From contig CADCCF010000002.1 of assembly GCA_902799835.1 (NCBI GenBank), forward strand, positions 71,338 to 135,337: 64,000 bases of DNA, given 5' to 3'. The notes under the pieces were generated by a model. It did not search any database. It worked only from the letters and a program-made list of their open reading frames with translations, and was not told where the DNA came from. Source of the DNA: an uncultured Pseudomonadota bacterium. Lineage in GTDB: Bacteria; Pseudomonadota; Alphaproteobacteria; RF32; CAG-239. The translations under genes and the position numbers were made by a program. Positions 43,957-53,484 of the stretch are shown here, piece after piece; position 1 is the stretch's first letter; every line of letters begins with the position of its first letter.

Positions 43957-44856
43957 TCACTTTTTTACTGATATTGCAAGCAAAACTAACTCTTTTAATT
44001 TTTTTATGGCAACATCTTCAATTTGGCGCACTCTTTCACGACTGATACCGAATTCTTCTCCAACTTCGTTTAACGTTTTCGGAGTGCTGGTTAACAAACG
44101 ATTCTTTATAATGTATTGCTCACGTTCACTAAGTTGAGCTAAACATTTTTTTATAATATCCTTTTTGTAAGATGCTTCCTGAGCTAAAGCAATTCTTTCT
44201 TCTATATTTTGGCTCTTATCAACCAGAAGCTCGATTCGCTCTGCTTTTTCATCATCAGAATTAGTAATAGTTGCATTTAACGAAGTATCACCGCCAATTC
44301 GGCTATTCATGTCTTTAACTTCTTGTTCATCAACCACCAATTCATGAGCAATCTGTTTAACTTCTTGTGGTGAAAGTTCCTTGTTTTCATAAATTCCCAA
44401 TCGAGCTTTCAATCTTTTAAGATTATAGAATAATTTTTTCTGCGCTGCACTGGTGCCCATTTTAACCAATGACCAAGACTTTAGTATGTAATCGTTTATA
44501 GCAGCCTTTATCCACCAAATCGCATAAGTTGCCAAACGCACTTTTTTTGATAAATCAAATTTTTTAACGGCTTGCATCAGACCGATGTTCGCTTCGGATA
44601 TAATATCAGCCATAGGCAATCCGTAATGGCGGTAAGTCATAGCAATTTTAGCGGCCAAACGCAAGTGGGATGTCACTAAAGTCTGAGCAGCTTGCATATC
44701 ACCTTTTTGTTGTAATTTATTCACTAACTCAACTTCCTGTTCTTCGCTCAAAACCGGAAATGTTTTTATTTTATCCAAATAAGCAACCAACGAATTGTCA
44801 TTAATGACAACCGGCAGATTGCTTTTTCTTACAACAAGACCTTTATAATCACTCAT
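43957..44856 (-). CDS. rpoH: RNA polymerase heat-shock sigma factor RpoH
   Basis: The 299-residue sigma-70-family protein has region 2 (LRLAAKIAMTYRHYGLPMADIISEANIGLMQAVKKFD, ATYAIWWIKAAI), the RpoH-box-like QKKLFYNLKRLK, and region 4 with TLNEVGEEFGISRERVRQIE. It directs RNA polymerase to heat-shock promoters. ATG 44856 is chosen; a GTG 12 bases earlier overlaps the ribosome site too closely. Candidate targets dnaK and clpB lie in this window. Confidence 0.92.
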   Translation of the reverse strand: MSDYKGLVVRKSNLPVVINDNSLVAYLDKIKTFPVLSEEQEVELVNKLQQKGDMQAAQTLVTSHLRLAAKIAMTYRHYGLPMADIISEANIGLMQAVKKFDLSKKVRLATYAIWWIKAAINDYILKSWSLVKMGTSAAQKKLFYNLKRLKARLGIYENKELSPQEVKQIAHELVVDEQEVKDMNSRIGGDTSLNATITNSDDEKAERIELLVDKSQNIEERIALAQEASYKKDIIKKCLAQLSEREQYIIKNRLLTSTPKTLNEVGEEFGISRERVRQIEDVAIKKLKELVLLAISVKK

Positions 44857-44937
44857 AAAGCTATTCACGCTCCTTATTGCTAATTAGCACAACAGCATAT
44901 ACTTTTTTTCATTTTTTTGCAATATCTAATTTATATT

Positions 44938-45495
44938 TTATTTTTCAAAAACAAATGATGGATTATTACCGCTAAAGTTAACCAATTCAACTGCTAATTT
45001 GTCTTCAATATAGTACATAATCATGTAGAAATTCAGGCCGACAGCTTGATTAGATATTTTGCATATTTTTACATCTTCGTTATTTTTTCTGTGATTTATT
45101 TTAATTTCTATCAATCTGTTAGCCGCCGGAGTGTCATCTTTAGGATTAACTTCTGATGGGTTTAGTTCAGTGAAATTTCTAATGTTTTTCAATAAGATTT
45201 TGCTTTTTCTTTGATTACGAATAGTTTTGTCGCTTTCATTCAGATAAGGAACCAGACTCGCTTTGAGTTGTTCAAGCAACTTAGGATCATTGCAATTCGG
45301 CATATTAGCACTTTCTCCTTTAATCGGAGTCGTCTCATTCGATTCTATGACCGTAACCAATTCTTTATCTGGATAACCGAAAGCATTGAGCTCTTCTTCG
45401 TTTTCAACGTCTGTGCTATCCTCTTGTGCCGACAGCGCAAAAGGATAACACAAAAGCCCTAACACTAAGCTTAATAACAACCATTTTTTTAGCAT
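44938..45495 (-). CDS. Exported hypothetical protein, 185 aa
   Basis: A signal peptide (MLKKWLLLSLVLGLLCYPFALSAQ) is followed by an acidic linker and a C-terminal ~110-residue domain. That domain contains two Cys and LNFYMIMYYIEDKLAVELVNF. The second of two ATGs is chosen because AAGGA lies 5 bases before it. It follows asnS closely on the same strand. I do not recognise a family. Confidence 0.65.
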   Translation of the reverse strand: MLKKWLLLSLVLGLLCYPFALSAQEDSTDVENEEELNAFGYPDKELVTVIESNETTPIKGESANMPNCNDPKLLEQLKASLVPYLNESDKTIRNQRKSKILLKNIRNFTELNPSEVNPKDDTPAANRLIEIKINHRKNNEDVKICKISNQAVGLNFYMIMYYIEDKLAVELVNFSGNNPSFVFEK

Positions 45496-45503
45496 TTTCA
45501 TCC

Positions 45504-46892
45504 TTAAAAACTGATAGATTTCGGAGTTCTGGGGAAGGGGATGGTATCGCGAATGTTGCCGATTCCGGTAATCAACATCATCATACGCTCAAATCCCAAA
45601 CCAAACCCTGCGTGTGGTACTGAGCCATAGCGACGCGAGTCTAAATACCACTCATAATCGCCCAAATCCATACCTAATTCTTTGATGCGTGCTTCCAATA
45701 CTTCTAGGCGTTCTTCACGTTGTGATCCGCCGATAAGCTCACCGATTCCCGGAACCAAAACATCCATTGCGGCAACCGTGCGCCCGTCGTCATTAAGCCT
45801 CATATAAAAGGCTTTAATCTCTTTGGGGTAATCGCGTACAATTACCGGACGCTTGAAGTGTTCTTCCGCCAAAAATCTCTCGTGTTCGGTCTGCATATCA
45901 ATGCCGAATTCCGGTTTATATTCAAAATTTTTGCCTGATTTCTGCATAATTTCGATAGCTTCGCTATATGTAATACGTGCAAATTCGGTGTTCAAGATAT
46001 GATTTAGTTTGTTGAGCAATCCCGGTTCAACAAATTTATCAAATAATTCCAAGTCTTCTTTACAAGTATCCATTACATATTTAATGCAGAATTTGACCAT
46101 ATCTTCGGCCACATCCATATCATCATGAATATCGGCAAAAGCCATTTCCGGCTCAATCATCCAAAACTCAGCGGCATGGCGTGTGGTGTTGGAGTTCTCG
46201 GCGCGGAAAGTCGGACCAAAGGTATAAATATCACCCAAGGCAGTAGCATACATTTCGCCATTTAGTTGACCGGAAACTGTCAAATGAGCCTGTTTGCCGA
46301 AAAAATCTTGTGCATAATCGACTTTGCCGTCGGCAGTCTTTGGCACATTGTTCAAATCTAAAGTGGTAACCTGAAACATTTCTCCGGCACCTTCACAATC
46401 CGATCCGGTAATAATCGGGGTGTGGACATATCTGAAACCGCGTTCGTTAAAAAATTTGTGAATAGCATAAGACAATTCCGAGCGAACTCTGAAAGCTGCA
46501 CCATATTTGTTTGAGCGCGGGCGCAAATGGGCAATGGTGCGCAAATATTCGTCGGTATGTTTTTTCTTTTGCAAAGGATAATCTTCCGGAGCAATTGAAT
46601 AAATTTCAATTTTATCAGCAACCAATTCAAATTTTTGATTGCCGCCTTGCGATGGAACAAGTGCACCTTCGATTGCCAAAGAAGATCCGGTAGAAAGCTT
46701 TTTAACTTCTTCATAATTATTCAATGAATTTTTGGCAATAACCTGCATATTTTTCAGACAAGAACCATCATTTACCTCGACGAAAGAAAAGTCTTTGGCA
46801 TCACGACGTGTTCTCACCCAACCTTTAATTAACACTTTTTCTATCGGCTGTTCTGATTTCAACAATTCAGCAATTTTTGTTCTTTTCAACAT
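45504..46892 (-). CDS. asnS: Asparaginyl-tRNA synthetase
   Basis: AsnRS charges tRNA-Asn directly. The 462-residue protein has the OB-fold anticodon-binding domain ([25 protein letters not shown]) and the class IIb core with [21 protein letters not shown], then [18 protein letters not shown] and the C-terminal [10 protein letters not shown]. The ATG at 46892 has AAGGTG upstream; an in-frame GTG precedes it. Its presence suggests GatCAB (6493-9703) is needed mainly for Gln-tRNA. Confidence 0.96.
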   Translation of the reverse strand: MLKRTKIAELLKSEQPIEKVLIKGWVRTRRDAKDFSFVEVNDGSCLKNMQVIAKNSLNNYEEVKKLSTGSSLAIEGALVPSQGGNQKFELVADKIEIYSIAPEDYPLQKKKHTDEYLRTIAHLRPRSNKYGAAFRVRSELSYAIHKFFNERGFRYVHTPIITGSDCEGAGEMFQVTTLDLNNVPKTADGKVDYAQDFFGKQAHLTVSGQLNGEMYATALGDIYTFGPTFRAENSNTTRHAAEFWMIEPEMAFADIHDDMDVAEDMVKFCIKYVMDTCKEDLELFDKFVEPGLLNKLNHILNTEFARITYSEAIEIMQKSGKNFEYKPEFGIDMQTEHERFLAEEHFKRPVIVRDYPKEIKAFYMRLNDDGRTVAAMDVLVPGIGELIGGSQREERLEVLEARIKELGMDLGDYEWYLDSRRYGSVPHAGFGLGFERMMMLITGIGNIRDTIPFPRTPKSISF

Positions 46893-46963
46893 AACTAACA
46901 CCTTCTTTATAAAATTTAATTATTTTCCGCCACTCTATAACCTTTTTTATCAAAAGTCCAGCA

Positions 46964-46992
46964 TTGACAAATCTTATTCTACGGTTTAAAAA
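46964..46992 (+). promoter_or_regulatory. Promoter of the glycine-zipper lipoprotein gene
   Basis: TTGACA and TAAAAA lie 17 bases apart, about 37 bases before the ATG. Confidence 0.45.
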
Positions 46993-47028
46993 TAATGCAG
47001 TGTTTAATTTATTTTTTGAGGTCAAATC

Positions 47029-47481
47029 ATGAAAAAAGAGCTTTTATCGCTTGGCGCATTGTCATTGTTGCTTACAGCTTGCGCTCCCAACATCAATTCT
47101 AATCACTATGCCACATCAGGCACCGGTGCGGTCGGTCAGGCCATGAGTTGCACAGTTGTTAGTGTTCGTCAGGTTAATGTTTCATCATCCGATTCGTCAA
47201 CAGGTGCGGTTTTGGGCGCTATTGGCGGTGGTGTTGCCGGATCAACAGTCGGTCGTGGTCGCGGTTCATTATTAGGTGCTTTAGGCGGAGCTGCTTTGGG
47301 TGGTTTGGCCGGTAATTATGCTCAAGAAGGTTTGTCTTCACAAGGTGGTGTTGAATATATCGTAAAACTGGATAATGGTAATTTGCGCACCATCACTCAA
47401 GGTACGGATGTTTATATGCAACCCGGGCAAAGATGTTATTTGCTTTATGGCGACCAGTCGCGCGTAATTCCTGCAAACTAA
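47029..47481 (+). CDS. Glycine-zipper outer-membrane lipoprotein
   Basis: The 150-residue protein has a lipobox (LSLLLTAC) and a Gly-zipper 2TM segment (GAVLGAIGGGVAGSTVGRG and LLGALGGAALGGLAGNY). A short beta domain (VEYIVKLDNGNLRTITQG, QRCYLLYGDQSRVIPA) ends it, as in SlyB-like proteins. It likely sits in the outer membrane and affects its integrity. Single gene with its own promoter and terminator. Confidence 0.85.
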   Translation: MKKELLSLGALSLLLTACAPNINSNHYATSGTGAVGQAMSCTVVSVRQVNVSSSDSSTGAVLGAIGGGVAGSTVGRGRGSLLGALGGAALGGLAGNYAQEGLSSQGGVEYIVKLDNGNLRTITQGTDVYMQPGQRCYLLYGDQSRVIPAN

Positions 47482-47495
47482 TATATTTAACAAAT

Positions 47496-47532
47496 AAAAA
47501 AACCTCGAATTGAGAAATTCGAGGTTTTTTTT
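47496..47532. terminator. Bidirectional terminator
   Basis: AAAAAACCTCGAATT pairs with AATTCGAGGTTTTTT. It lies between the lipoprotein gene and the convergent UreH-like remnant. Confidence 0.9.
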
Positions 47533-47534
47533 GG

Positions 47535-48192
47535 TTACAAGCCGCACAGTATTGCAACACCGCAAAGCATAATGGTCAATCCTGCCAACTCGTGCGTCCA
47601 GTTTTCTAACCTGTGCCAATGCAATTTTTGCAATCCCAGCAAGCCGATTGACACCATTGCCATCATCGCCGCAATTGTTGCAACCGAAAAAATCAAGGTT
47701 GAGCTGATGACAGCTTCGATGCTCAAGACGCTTGCCGCAGTCAAGATCGGCAATAAAGCCTCACACGGGCCCAATACAAAAATAATAAAAATCACCCAGA
47801 CACTGATGTTTTTGTCTTTAGGTAAATCATGGTGATGATGATTGTGTGGAGCATGTAATTTATGTTGCAACTTGTGTCGCAAGGCAAAAATTATATAAAC
47901 CACTCCCAATACAATCAGAGCCCAAGCCGCCACATCCGAACGATGTTCTTCCAACCAAGCAAATTGTTCTTGATTCAAAAAATGCGCCAGATAGACAAAG
48001 CCCAAAGCAATCAACAAAGCACTGCCGATATGCCCGACATATAAAAGTCCACAGCAAAGTTTTTTTCAAACTGTAATTGCGGGCTTTGGCAATGACGATA
48101 AACGGCAGATAATGATCCGGTCCGGTAACTGTGTGAATGACGGCAGTCAAAAACGCGGTCAGCCACAATGAATAAATTGTTATATGTGTCAT
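47535..48192 (-). pseudogene. Frameshifted UreH/TauE-like membrane transporter
   Basis: Two frames together make one membrane protein. The N-terminal part (from 48192) reads HTVTGPDHYLPFIVIAKARN then KKTLLWTF. The rest, in another frame to 47535, reads GHIGSALLIALGFVYLAHFL and later carries a His-rich loop (HNHHHH). The break is near 48040, where the expected CGxGHxGSA junction is disrupted. The family includes nickel and cobalt exporters/importers and UreH-like proteins, which would fit the neighbouring nickel-cofactor gene. No Shine-Dalgarno site precedes the start. Confidence 0.75.
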
Positions 48193-48211
48193 AATCGTAA
48201 AAATAATTAGG

Positions 48212-49041
48212 TTAAATTGTTCTTGGCTTTTTTAAGACCTCATTCATGCTGCCGGTGCGATACCCTTTCAAGTCGAGAGTCGTATAGGTAAAACCGATAT
48301 CAGCAAACTCTTTAACGATTTTTTGGCGCACCTCATCAGCCATAATTTTAGCAAAATCTTCCGGCAAAATTTCTATTCGTGCTAATTTGTCATGAATTCG
48401 TACTCTGAACTGCTCAAATCCCAAATCTAACAATAACTGTTCAGCTTTGTCAACCATCATTAATTTTTCTTTGGTTATGGATTCACCATAAACAAAACGT
48501 GAGGCCAAACAGGCAAAAGACGGTTTGTCCCAAGTTGGCAATCCCATTTCTTTTGAAATGTCGCGAATATCTTGTTTGGAAAAATTGCAATCCCTCAGAG
48601 GACTCTTGATGTTTTGTTCACTCAATGCCTGCAATCCGGGGCGATAATCGCCTAAATCATCCAAATTGGAACCTTCAACAATATGGTTAAAACCCTTTTC
48701 CAAAGCAATTTTTTTTAGTTGCGTAAAAATAGCCGATTTGCACAAGTAACAACGATTGGCGGGATTCTTTACCACAGCATCATTGTGCAGAATATCTATC
48801 GGTACAAAAATATGATTTAGCTTTCAGTTAAAACAAAATTCTTTTGCTTCATTCATTTCTCGCAATGGAAAAAATCCGATATTGCAGTCAAAACCAACAA
48901 TTTATCTTGAGGCAAAACCTCTTTTGCTACCGCCACCAAAAAAGTTGAATCAACTCCGCCGGAAAAGGCAATAGCAACCGATTGCAAATTTTTAAGGCAG
49001 CTTTTTAAATCTGCCAACTTTTGTTCCAACTCTTTATTCAT
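48212..49041 (-). pseudogene. larE: Broken larE (sulfur transferase for the nickel-pincer cofactor)
   Basis: LarE donates its own sulfur to make the nickel-pincer nucleotide of lactate racemase. The N-terminal part has the PP-loop AFSGGVDSTFLVAVAKEVL and goes out of frame at a run of six T (near 48864). Adding one base would restore FPLREMNEAKEF. A TGA near 48830 then interrupts the second frame, which resumes KLNHIFVPIDIL, NPANRCYLCK and PSFACLASRFVYG with the sulfur-donor Cys. Two independent lesions make this a pseudogene rather than a sequencing slip. Confidence 0.85.
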
Positions 49042-49141
49042 AATACTCTTTGCTTTCGGCTTTTTGTTGGGCGGTAGTAAAATTTTCGTGAAATGAACTC
49101 TCCGATTTTAACGTTAATTCTTTAACACTCTCGAATTCCGG
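49034..49141 (-). pseudogene. Possible C-terminal remnant of larC
   Basis: A frame of 35 codons reads PEFESVKELTLKSESSFHEN and ends EYYE before a TAA that overlaps the larE start (ATGAATAA). The PEFExVKxLA-type tail resembles the end of LarC, the nickel-insertion enzyme, and larC-larE overlap is usual. The rest of the gene is gone; the frame joins the truncated 4Fe-4S gene upstream. Confidence 0.45.
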
Positions 49142-49661
49142 CTGGCAACGGACAAATATTAGTGCAGAAAAAGCGCTTTTTTATAAATGTCAAAATTGCC
49201 AGCAAAACCAGAAAAACTATACCATAAATCGCAAGAGAAGATAAGTTGCCACTGACGGAATAAGGATCAATATAACGGATTATTATAGCACTTCCGCCAA
49301 TCAACCCGCCAAAGGCAATTGCCGCAATCAGATAATGGATAGTATAGTGTCTTTGGTAAAGGTTGCCCTTTTTCTTTTTTATGTGATGAAAAATTGGTTG
49401 ATATAACCATAGCAACAATTCCTGTAACAAACCTAATGGGCACAAAGTTGAACAATAAATTCGCCCGAATAATAATGTCATTATTATTAAAAAAGCCAAT
49501 ATCGCCAAGGCTGTTATCGAGGGATAGATAATAGCTTTTTGCACAAGAGGGGTAATTTGCAACTCAAAAAAGGAAATCGGGTAAAAATATCCTAAAAATC
49601 CTAATAACATAAAAATGCCAAAACATATTGCAACAAATCTACGTAAATAAAAATAAAGCAT
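49122..49661 (-). CDS. Truncated 4Fe-4S membrane protein (NapH/YccM-like)
   Basis: About five membrane segments and two cluster motifs, YCSTLCPLGLLQELLLW near residue 70 and FFCTNICPLPAG at the end. Relatives continue for many residues after the second CxxxCP, with ferredoxin-type clusters, but this frame stops six residues after the motif. It probably lost its 3' part in a deletion that also removed most of larC. GAAGGGG precedes the ATG, and a MerR-type promoter lies just upstream. Confidence 0.7.
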   Translation of the reverse strand: MLYFYLRRFVAICFGIFMLLGFLGYFYPISFFELQITPLVQKAIIYPSITALAILAFLIIMTLLFGRIYCSTLCPLGLLQELLLWLYQPIFHHIKKKKGNLYQRHYTIHYLIAAIAFGGLIGGSAIIIRYIDPYSVSGNLSSLAIYGIVFLVLLAILTFIKKRFFCTNICPLPAGIREC

Positions 49662-49691
49662 AAAACACCCCTTCGTTGTGGAACCTCCACA

Positions 49692-49722
49692 ACTATAAAT
49701 TTTAGAGTTTACTCTAAGTCAA
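49692..49722 (-). promoter_or_regulatory. MerR-type promoter/operator of the 4Fe-4S gene
   Basis: On the minus strand TTGACT and TATAGT are 19 bases apart. A perfect dyad, TTAGAGT and ACTCTAA with two central bases (49702-49717), fills the spacer. This is the classic architecture of MerR-activated promoters and is shared with 10658-10688. A second dyad, GTTGTGGA/TCCACAAC, at 49675-49693 covers the start region. Confidence 0.75.
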
Positions 49723-49723
49723 G

Positions 49724-50629
49724 TTATTTTTTGTTAATCGGAAATACTTGCACAGAAGCATTCGCCCCGTTAACTTTAGTCGCCGAATTTACAGAACTGT
49801 TAATGCCTGTTGCAGCACTTGCCGAAGATTTGGCGGCATTTTTAGGTGCCTGCAAAGCTGGAGCTAACGGATGGGCATTTTTTGCCAATCGCAAAATCAT
49901 ATATCCGTTGCCTCCACCATAGGCCGGACCGGAAATGCCGATTGAATAATATCCGCCAATGTAACCATAATCCAAATCAATATAATCAACCATAAATACG
50001 GTCTTGATGCTTGATGAACCGATTGTTGTCATGTTGCAGGTATATTGACTATCTTCCAACAAAATATGGTCGATATCACGAATAAATAAAATAGACTGTG
50101 ACGGAGTGCATGAAGCAACCTGACCGCCGTAAGTCAAGTTGTAATTCAAAATTAATTTCATGCTGTCATTTTTTTTGCCCAATATAACATCAGTAATTTT
50201 TACGCTGTCAATATAGGCATAGGTAGGTACAATGCCGACCTTAACCGGTAGAGCAACGTAATTTTCCAAGCAAGTATGAGCCGTGTCACTGGCTTTACAA
50301 ATAAGGGCTGTTGAATAATTATTGTTGTCTAACAATTGCAGTAGAGAATTGTGAACGTATTCTTTGGTCATTGATAACTTGGCCGGAGCACATTGTTGTG
50401 AACGGCATACAACTACCGGAGCGCGACCGGGAACTGAAGCCTTAAAATCAGTAGAGGCTTCAGGATTATCAGAGCAATCTTCGCAAACCTTTTCAACAAA
50501 TCTGTTTGAATCATCAATAAGATCACCCGACAAAATTTGTTTAGGTGTATGTGTGCGCAAATAGTTACACCCTACCAACGCCTGAGATACAGCCAAAGTC
50601 ATCACAATAAAAAATGTTTTTCGTAACAT
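49724..50629 (-). CDS. Lipoprotein of unknown function, 301 aa
   Basis: The start at 50629 gives a lipoprotein signal ending QALVGC; an in-frame ATG 21 bases upstream adds a non-signal stretch. The protein has many Cys in its first half (VCEDC, VVCRSQQCAP, CKASDTAHTCLENY). A central domain carries KLILNYNLTYGGQV and a Gly/Tyr-rich DYGYIGGYYSIGISGPAYGG, and the tail is Ala/Ser-rich. No family recognised. The Cys pairs suggest periplasmic disulfides. Confidence 0.65.
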   Translation of the reverse strand: MLRKTFFIVMTLAVSQALVGCNYLRTHTPKQILSGDLIDDSNRFVEKVCEDCSDNPEASTDFKASVPGRAPVVVCRSQQCAPAKLSMTKEYVHNSLLQLLDNNNYSTALICKASDTAHTCLENYVALPVKVGIVPTYAYIDSVKITDVILGKKNDSMKLILNYNLTYGGQVASCTPSQSILFIRDIDHILLEDSQYTCNMTTIGSSSIKTVFMVDYIDLDYGYIGGYYSIGISGPAYGGGNGYMILRLAKNAHPLAPALQAPKNAAKSSASAATGINSSVNSATKVNGANASVQVFPINKK

Positions 50630-50790
50630 ATCGCACCAAGCCCGATTCATCCAAAATATATTCTATAATATGCATGCTTCATATAAATACAAAGTTTTTT
50701 TTTAGGTTATTCTATGAATTTTTATTTTTTTTGCTTGATAATTTTTTTTAATCGGAGCAAATTACTGAGCAAACAGCAGGTAAATGAAAA

Positions 50791-51282
50791 ATGAAAAAGA
50801 TTTTGCTTTTTATTGTGTTTGCAACATTGGTTGCATTTTCTGTCTCGGGTAAATACAATGATTATCGGGTTGTTGATGGGGATAGTTTGGAATCCGGCGA
50901 AGAAAGGATCCGATTACAGGGGATTGATGCGCCGGAGTATTTGCAATATTGTTTTGATAAAAATGGCGATAAATACCATTGTGGCGCCAGGTCAAGTGAA
51001 TATTTACAATCTTTGATGAACGGCGAGATAAAGTGCAATCATCAAAGCAAAGATCGTTATGGTCGCTATTTGAGTGAGTGTTTTAACTCGGGCGGACTCA
51101 ATATCAATCGTCAAATGGTTATATCCGGCTGGGCTGTTGCTTATGGTGATGAATATATTGAAGAAGAGAGGATCGCAAAGAAGTCAAAAATAGGCGTTTG
51201 GCAGGGCAAGTTTATGCGGCCGGAACTGTTCCGTGCACTTAACCGCTCCAAGGATAAACGCAATAAAAATGAAAAAAGATAG
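50791..51282 (+). CDS. Exported thermonuclease-like nuclease (SNase)
   Basis: A signal peptide is followed by the staphylococcal-nuclease OB fold. YRVVDGDSLESGEERIRLQGIDAPEYLQ carries the active-site Asp residues and the Arg. CNHQSKDRYGRYLSECF, with the catalytic Glu position, and GWAVAYGDEYIEEERIAKK complete it. The 163-residue length is normal, and the tail is basic. It probably degrades nucleic acid in the periplasm or outside. Confidence 0.85.
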   Translation: MKKILLFIVFATLVAFSVSGKYNDYRVVDGDSLESGEERIRLQGIDAPEYLQYCFDKNGDKYHCGARSSEYLQSLMNGEIKCNHQSKDRYGRYLSECFNSGGLNINRQMVISGWAVAYGDEYIEEERIAKKSKIGVWQGKFMRPELFRALNRSKDKRNKNEKR

Positions 51283-51291
51283 AGATTCTTG

Positions 51292-51319
51292 TTGACACCG
51301 CCGAAAAGTTATGTATATT
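51292..51319 (+). promoter_or_regulatory. Promoter of rplU-rpmA
   Basis: TTGACA and TATATT are 16 bases apart, 39 bases before the rplU start. Confidence 0.65.
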
Positions 51320-51357
51320 GCAAAGCAACATTTTATTTTATATAAAGGGTGAAAAAT

Positions 51358-51660
51358 ATGTATGCAGTAATTAAAACCGGCGGAAAACAGTACCGCGTTG
51401 CTTCTGGCGATGTACTGAAAATCGAAAAAATCGCTGGAGAAGAAGGAAAAGAAGTCGTTTTTAACGAAGTTTTGGCCATGGGCGATGTAATTGGCAATCC
51501 TTTGGTTGCTAATGCATGCGTTAAAGCTTTGGTATTGAAACAAGCTAAAGATAAAAAGGTTATTGTTTTCAAGAAAAAGAGAAGACAAAACTATCGTCGT
51601 AAGAACGGTCACAGACAAAATATCACATTGGTAAAGATTACCGATGTATGTGGTAAGTAA
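51358..51660 (+). CDS. rplU: 50S ribosomal protein L21
   Basis: L21 binds 23S rRNA. The ATG at 51358 is preceded by AAAGGG at 8 bases; an upstream in-frame GTG overlaps that site. The 100-residue protein begins MYAVIKTGGKQYRVASGDVL and ends with the basic KKKRRQNYRRKNGHRQ region and ITLVKI. rpmA follows at 12 bases. Confidence 0.98.
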   Translation: MYAVIKTGGKQYRVASGDVLKIEKIAGEEGKEVVFNEVLAMGDVIGNPLVANACVKALVLKQAKDKKVIVFKKKRRQNYRRKNGHRQNITLVKITDVCGK

Positions 51661-51672
51661 AGGAGATAAACA

Positions 51673-51927
51673 ATGGCACATAAGAAATCAGGCGGTAGCT
51701 CCAATAACGGACGCGATTCTATCGGACGCCGTTTAGGTCTGAAAAAATCTGGTGGTCAAACTGTTATTCCCGGAAACATCATCGTTCGTCAACGCGGAAC
51801 ACAGTATCATCCCGGTGCCAATGTAGGCATGGGTAAAGATCACACAATCTTTGCTATTGCTGAAGGCAAAGTTGCTTTCACAAAGAAAGCTGGCAATAAG
51901 ACCTTCGTTTCAGTTGTAACCGAATAG
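51673..51927 (+). CDS. rpmA: 50S ribosomal protein L27
   Basis: L27 reaches the peptidyl-transferase centre. The 84-residue protein has the typical start [20 protein letters not shown] and [25 protein letters not shown] precedes the ATG. Confidence 0.98.
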   Translation: MAHKKSGGSSNNGRDSIGRRLGLKKSGGQTVIPGNIIVRQRGTQYHPGANVGMGKDHTIFAIAEGKVAFTKKAGNKTFVSVVTE

Positions 51928-51964
51928 TTTTATCGCGAAAAGTTGCAATAAAATAAGGTAACAT

Positions 51965-52003
51965 AAAGGGGATGTGCTTTTTGTAAGCGTCCCCTTTGTT
52001 TTT
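51965..52003 (+). terminator. Hairpin between rpmA and obgE
   Basis: AAAGGGGA pairs with TCCCCTTT, with an inner GCTT/AAGC pair, then T-rich sequence. It may attenuate read-through from ribosomal genes into obgE. Confidence 0.7.
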
Positions 52004-52032
52004 CCTGAATATCAAGAGGGTTATATCTCAAG

Positions 52033-53094
52033 ATGAAATTTTTGGATCAAGCTAAAATATATGTCCAATCGGGTAATGGCGGCGCAGGTTGCGTTTCGTT
52101 TCGCCATGAAAAATATATTGAGTTTGGCGGACCCAATGGTGGAGACGGCGGTAAAGGCGGCAGTGTTTATATTGAAGCAGTGCCCAATTTGAACACCTTA
52201 ATAGATTTTCGATATCATCAACATTTCAAGGCTCAGAAAGGCCGCAACGGTATGGGATCGGAAAAAAATGGACCAAAGGGCGAAGATTTGATTATAAAGG
52301 TTCCGGTCGGTACCGAAATTTTGGCTGATGATCAGGAAACCGTCATTGTTGATATGGTTGAAGAGGGACAAAGATTTCTGCTGGCTAAAGGTGGTGATGG
52401 TGGTCGTGGCAATACTCAATTCAAGACCTCAACCAACCAAGCTCCGCGTTATGCTGAACCGGGATGGCCAGGCGAAGAAAAATGGGTTTGGTTGCGCTTG
52501 AAAGTTATTGCTGATGTCGGATTACTGGGGTTGCCTAATGCCGGTAAATCAACTTTTTTGTCAGTAGTATCCAAAGCGCGTCCCAAAATTGCCGATTATC
52601 CTTTTACCACGATTCATCCCAATTTGGGTGTAGCTTGGGTTAATAACTATGAAATGGTCATAGCTGATATTCCAGGTCTTATTGAAGGTGCTCACGACGG
52701 AGTCGGTTTAGGTGATCGATTTTTAAAACATGTCGAGCGTTGTTATGCTTTATTGCATTTGGTCGATGGAACTTCGGAAGATGTTGCTAAATCCTATCTT
52801 GATATTCGCAATGAACTAGCTTTATATGATCAAAAACTGGTCGACAAGCCTGAGGTTGTTGCCTTAAGCAAAGTAGATGCTCTGAATGAAAAAGAGATTG
52901 CCAAGAAAAAGAAAGAGCTGGAGAAAGCCTCTCACAAAAAAGTCTTTGTTATATCATCTATTGCCAAACAAGGTGTTTACGAGTGCTTAAATGAGGTTAA
53001 TCAGTTTATTACCCGTGATCGCCGCCCAAAAGATGAAGTTCAACTTCAAACTACCGAATCCCAAGAAAACGACACCGCATGGTCGCCGATTTAA
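52033..53094 (+). CDS. obgE: GTPase ObgE
   Basis: Obg is an essential GTPase in ribosome assembly and stress control. The 353-residue protein has the Gly-rich Obg domain ([34 protein letters not shown]) and the G domain with GLPNAGKST (G1), DIPGLIEG (G3) and SKVD (G4). Gene order rplU-rpmA-obgE is conserved. The C-terminal extension is short. Confidence 0.97.
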   Translation: MKFLDQAKIYVQSGNGGAGCVSFRHEKYIEFGGPNGGDGGKGGSVYIEAVPNLNTLIDFRYHQHFKAQKGRNGMGSEKNGPKGEDLIIKVPVGTEILADDQETVIVDMVEEGQRFLLAKGGDGGRGNTQFKTSTNQAPRYAEPGWPGEEKWVWLRLKVIADVGLLGLPNAGKSTFLSVVSKARPKIADYPFTTIHPNLGVAWVNNYEMVIADIPGLIEGAHDGVGLGDRFLKHVERCYALLHLVDGTSEDVAKSYLDIRNELALYDQKLVDKPEVVALSKVDALNEKEIAKKKKELEKASHKKVFVISSIAKQGVYECLNEVNQFITRDRRPKDEVQLQTTESQENDTAWSPI

Positions 53095-53114
53095 ATTTTA
53101 AGGAGTATAGCAAA

Positions 53115-53477
53115 TTGGTTAGAGCAAAAAAACAAACATCTGATGCAACCGCCCAAAAGATATTGGATATAGTAAAGAAATCTTTGGACGACGGCAAAGC
53201 CGAAGATATTACCATAATTGATTTGGAAGGCAAATCATCTATTGCCAATTATATGGTAGTTGCCAGCGGAACATCTAATCGCCATGTTGCTTCATTGGCA
53301 GAGAATTTACAACTTAAGCTAAAAGAGCAGGGTTTCAAATCAATATCGGAAGGAGAAGAGAAGGCTGATTGGATTCTTATTGATGCATATGACGTGATTA
53401 TTCATATCTTCAAACCTGAAGTGCGCTCTTTTTACAGTCTCGAAAAAATGTGGTCAATTGCTCGCAAAGATATCTAA
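53115..53477 (+). CDS. rsfS: Ribosomal silencing factor RsfS
   Basis: RsfS binds L14 and blocks subunit joining when nutrients are scarce. The start is probably TTG at 53115, because AAGGAG lies 9 bases before it; a longer frame from 53079 overlaps obgE without a site. The 120-residue protein shows EDITIIDLEGKSSIANYMVVASGTSNRHVASLAENL and WILIDAYDVIIHIFKPEVRSFYSLEKMW. Confidence 0.94.
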   Translation: MVRAKKQTSDATAQKILDIVKKSLDDGKAEDITIIDLEGKSSIANYMVVASGTSNRHVASLAENLQLKLKEQGFKSISEGEEKADWILIDAYDVIIHIFKPEVRSFYSLEKMWSIARKDI

Positions 53478-53484
53478 AAACTGA

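Noticed and set aside
53079..53114. Longer rsfS start overlapping obgE
   Set aside because: The extra 12 codons have no ribosome site, whereas TTG at 53115 has AAGGAG at good spacing.
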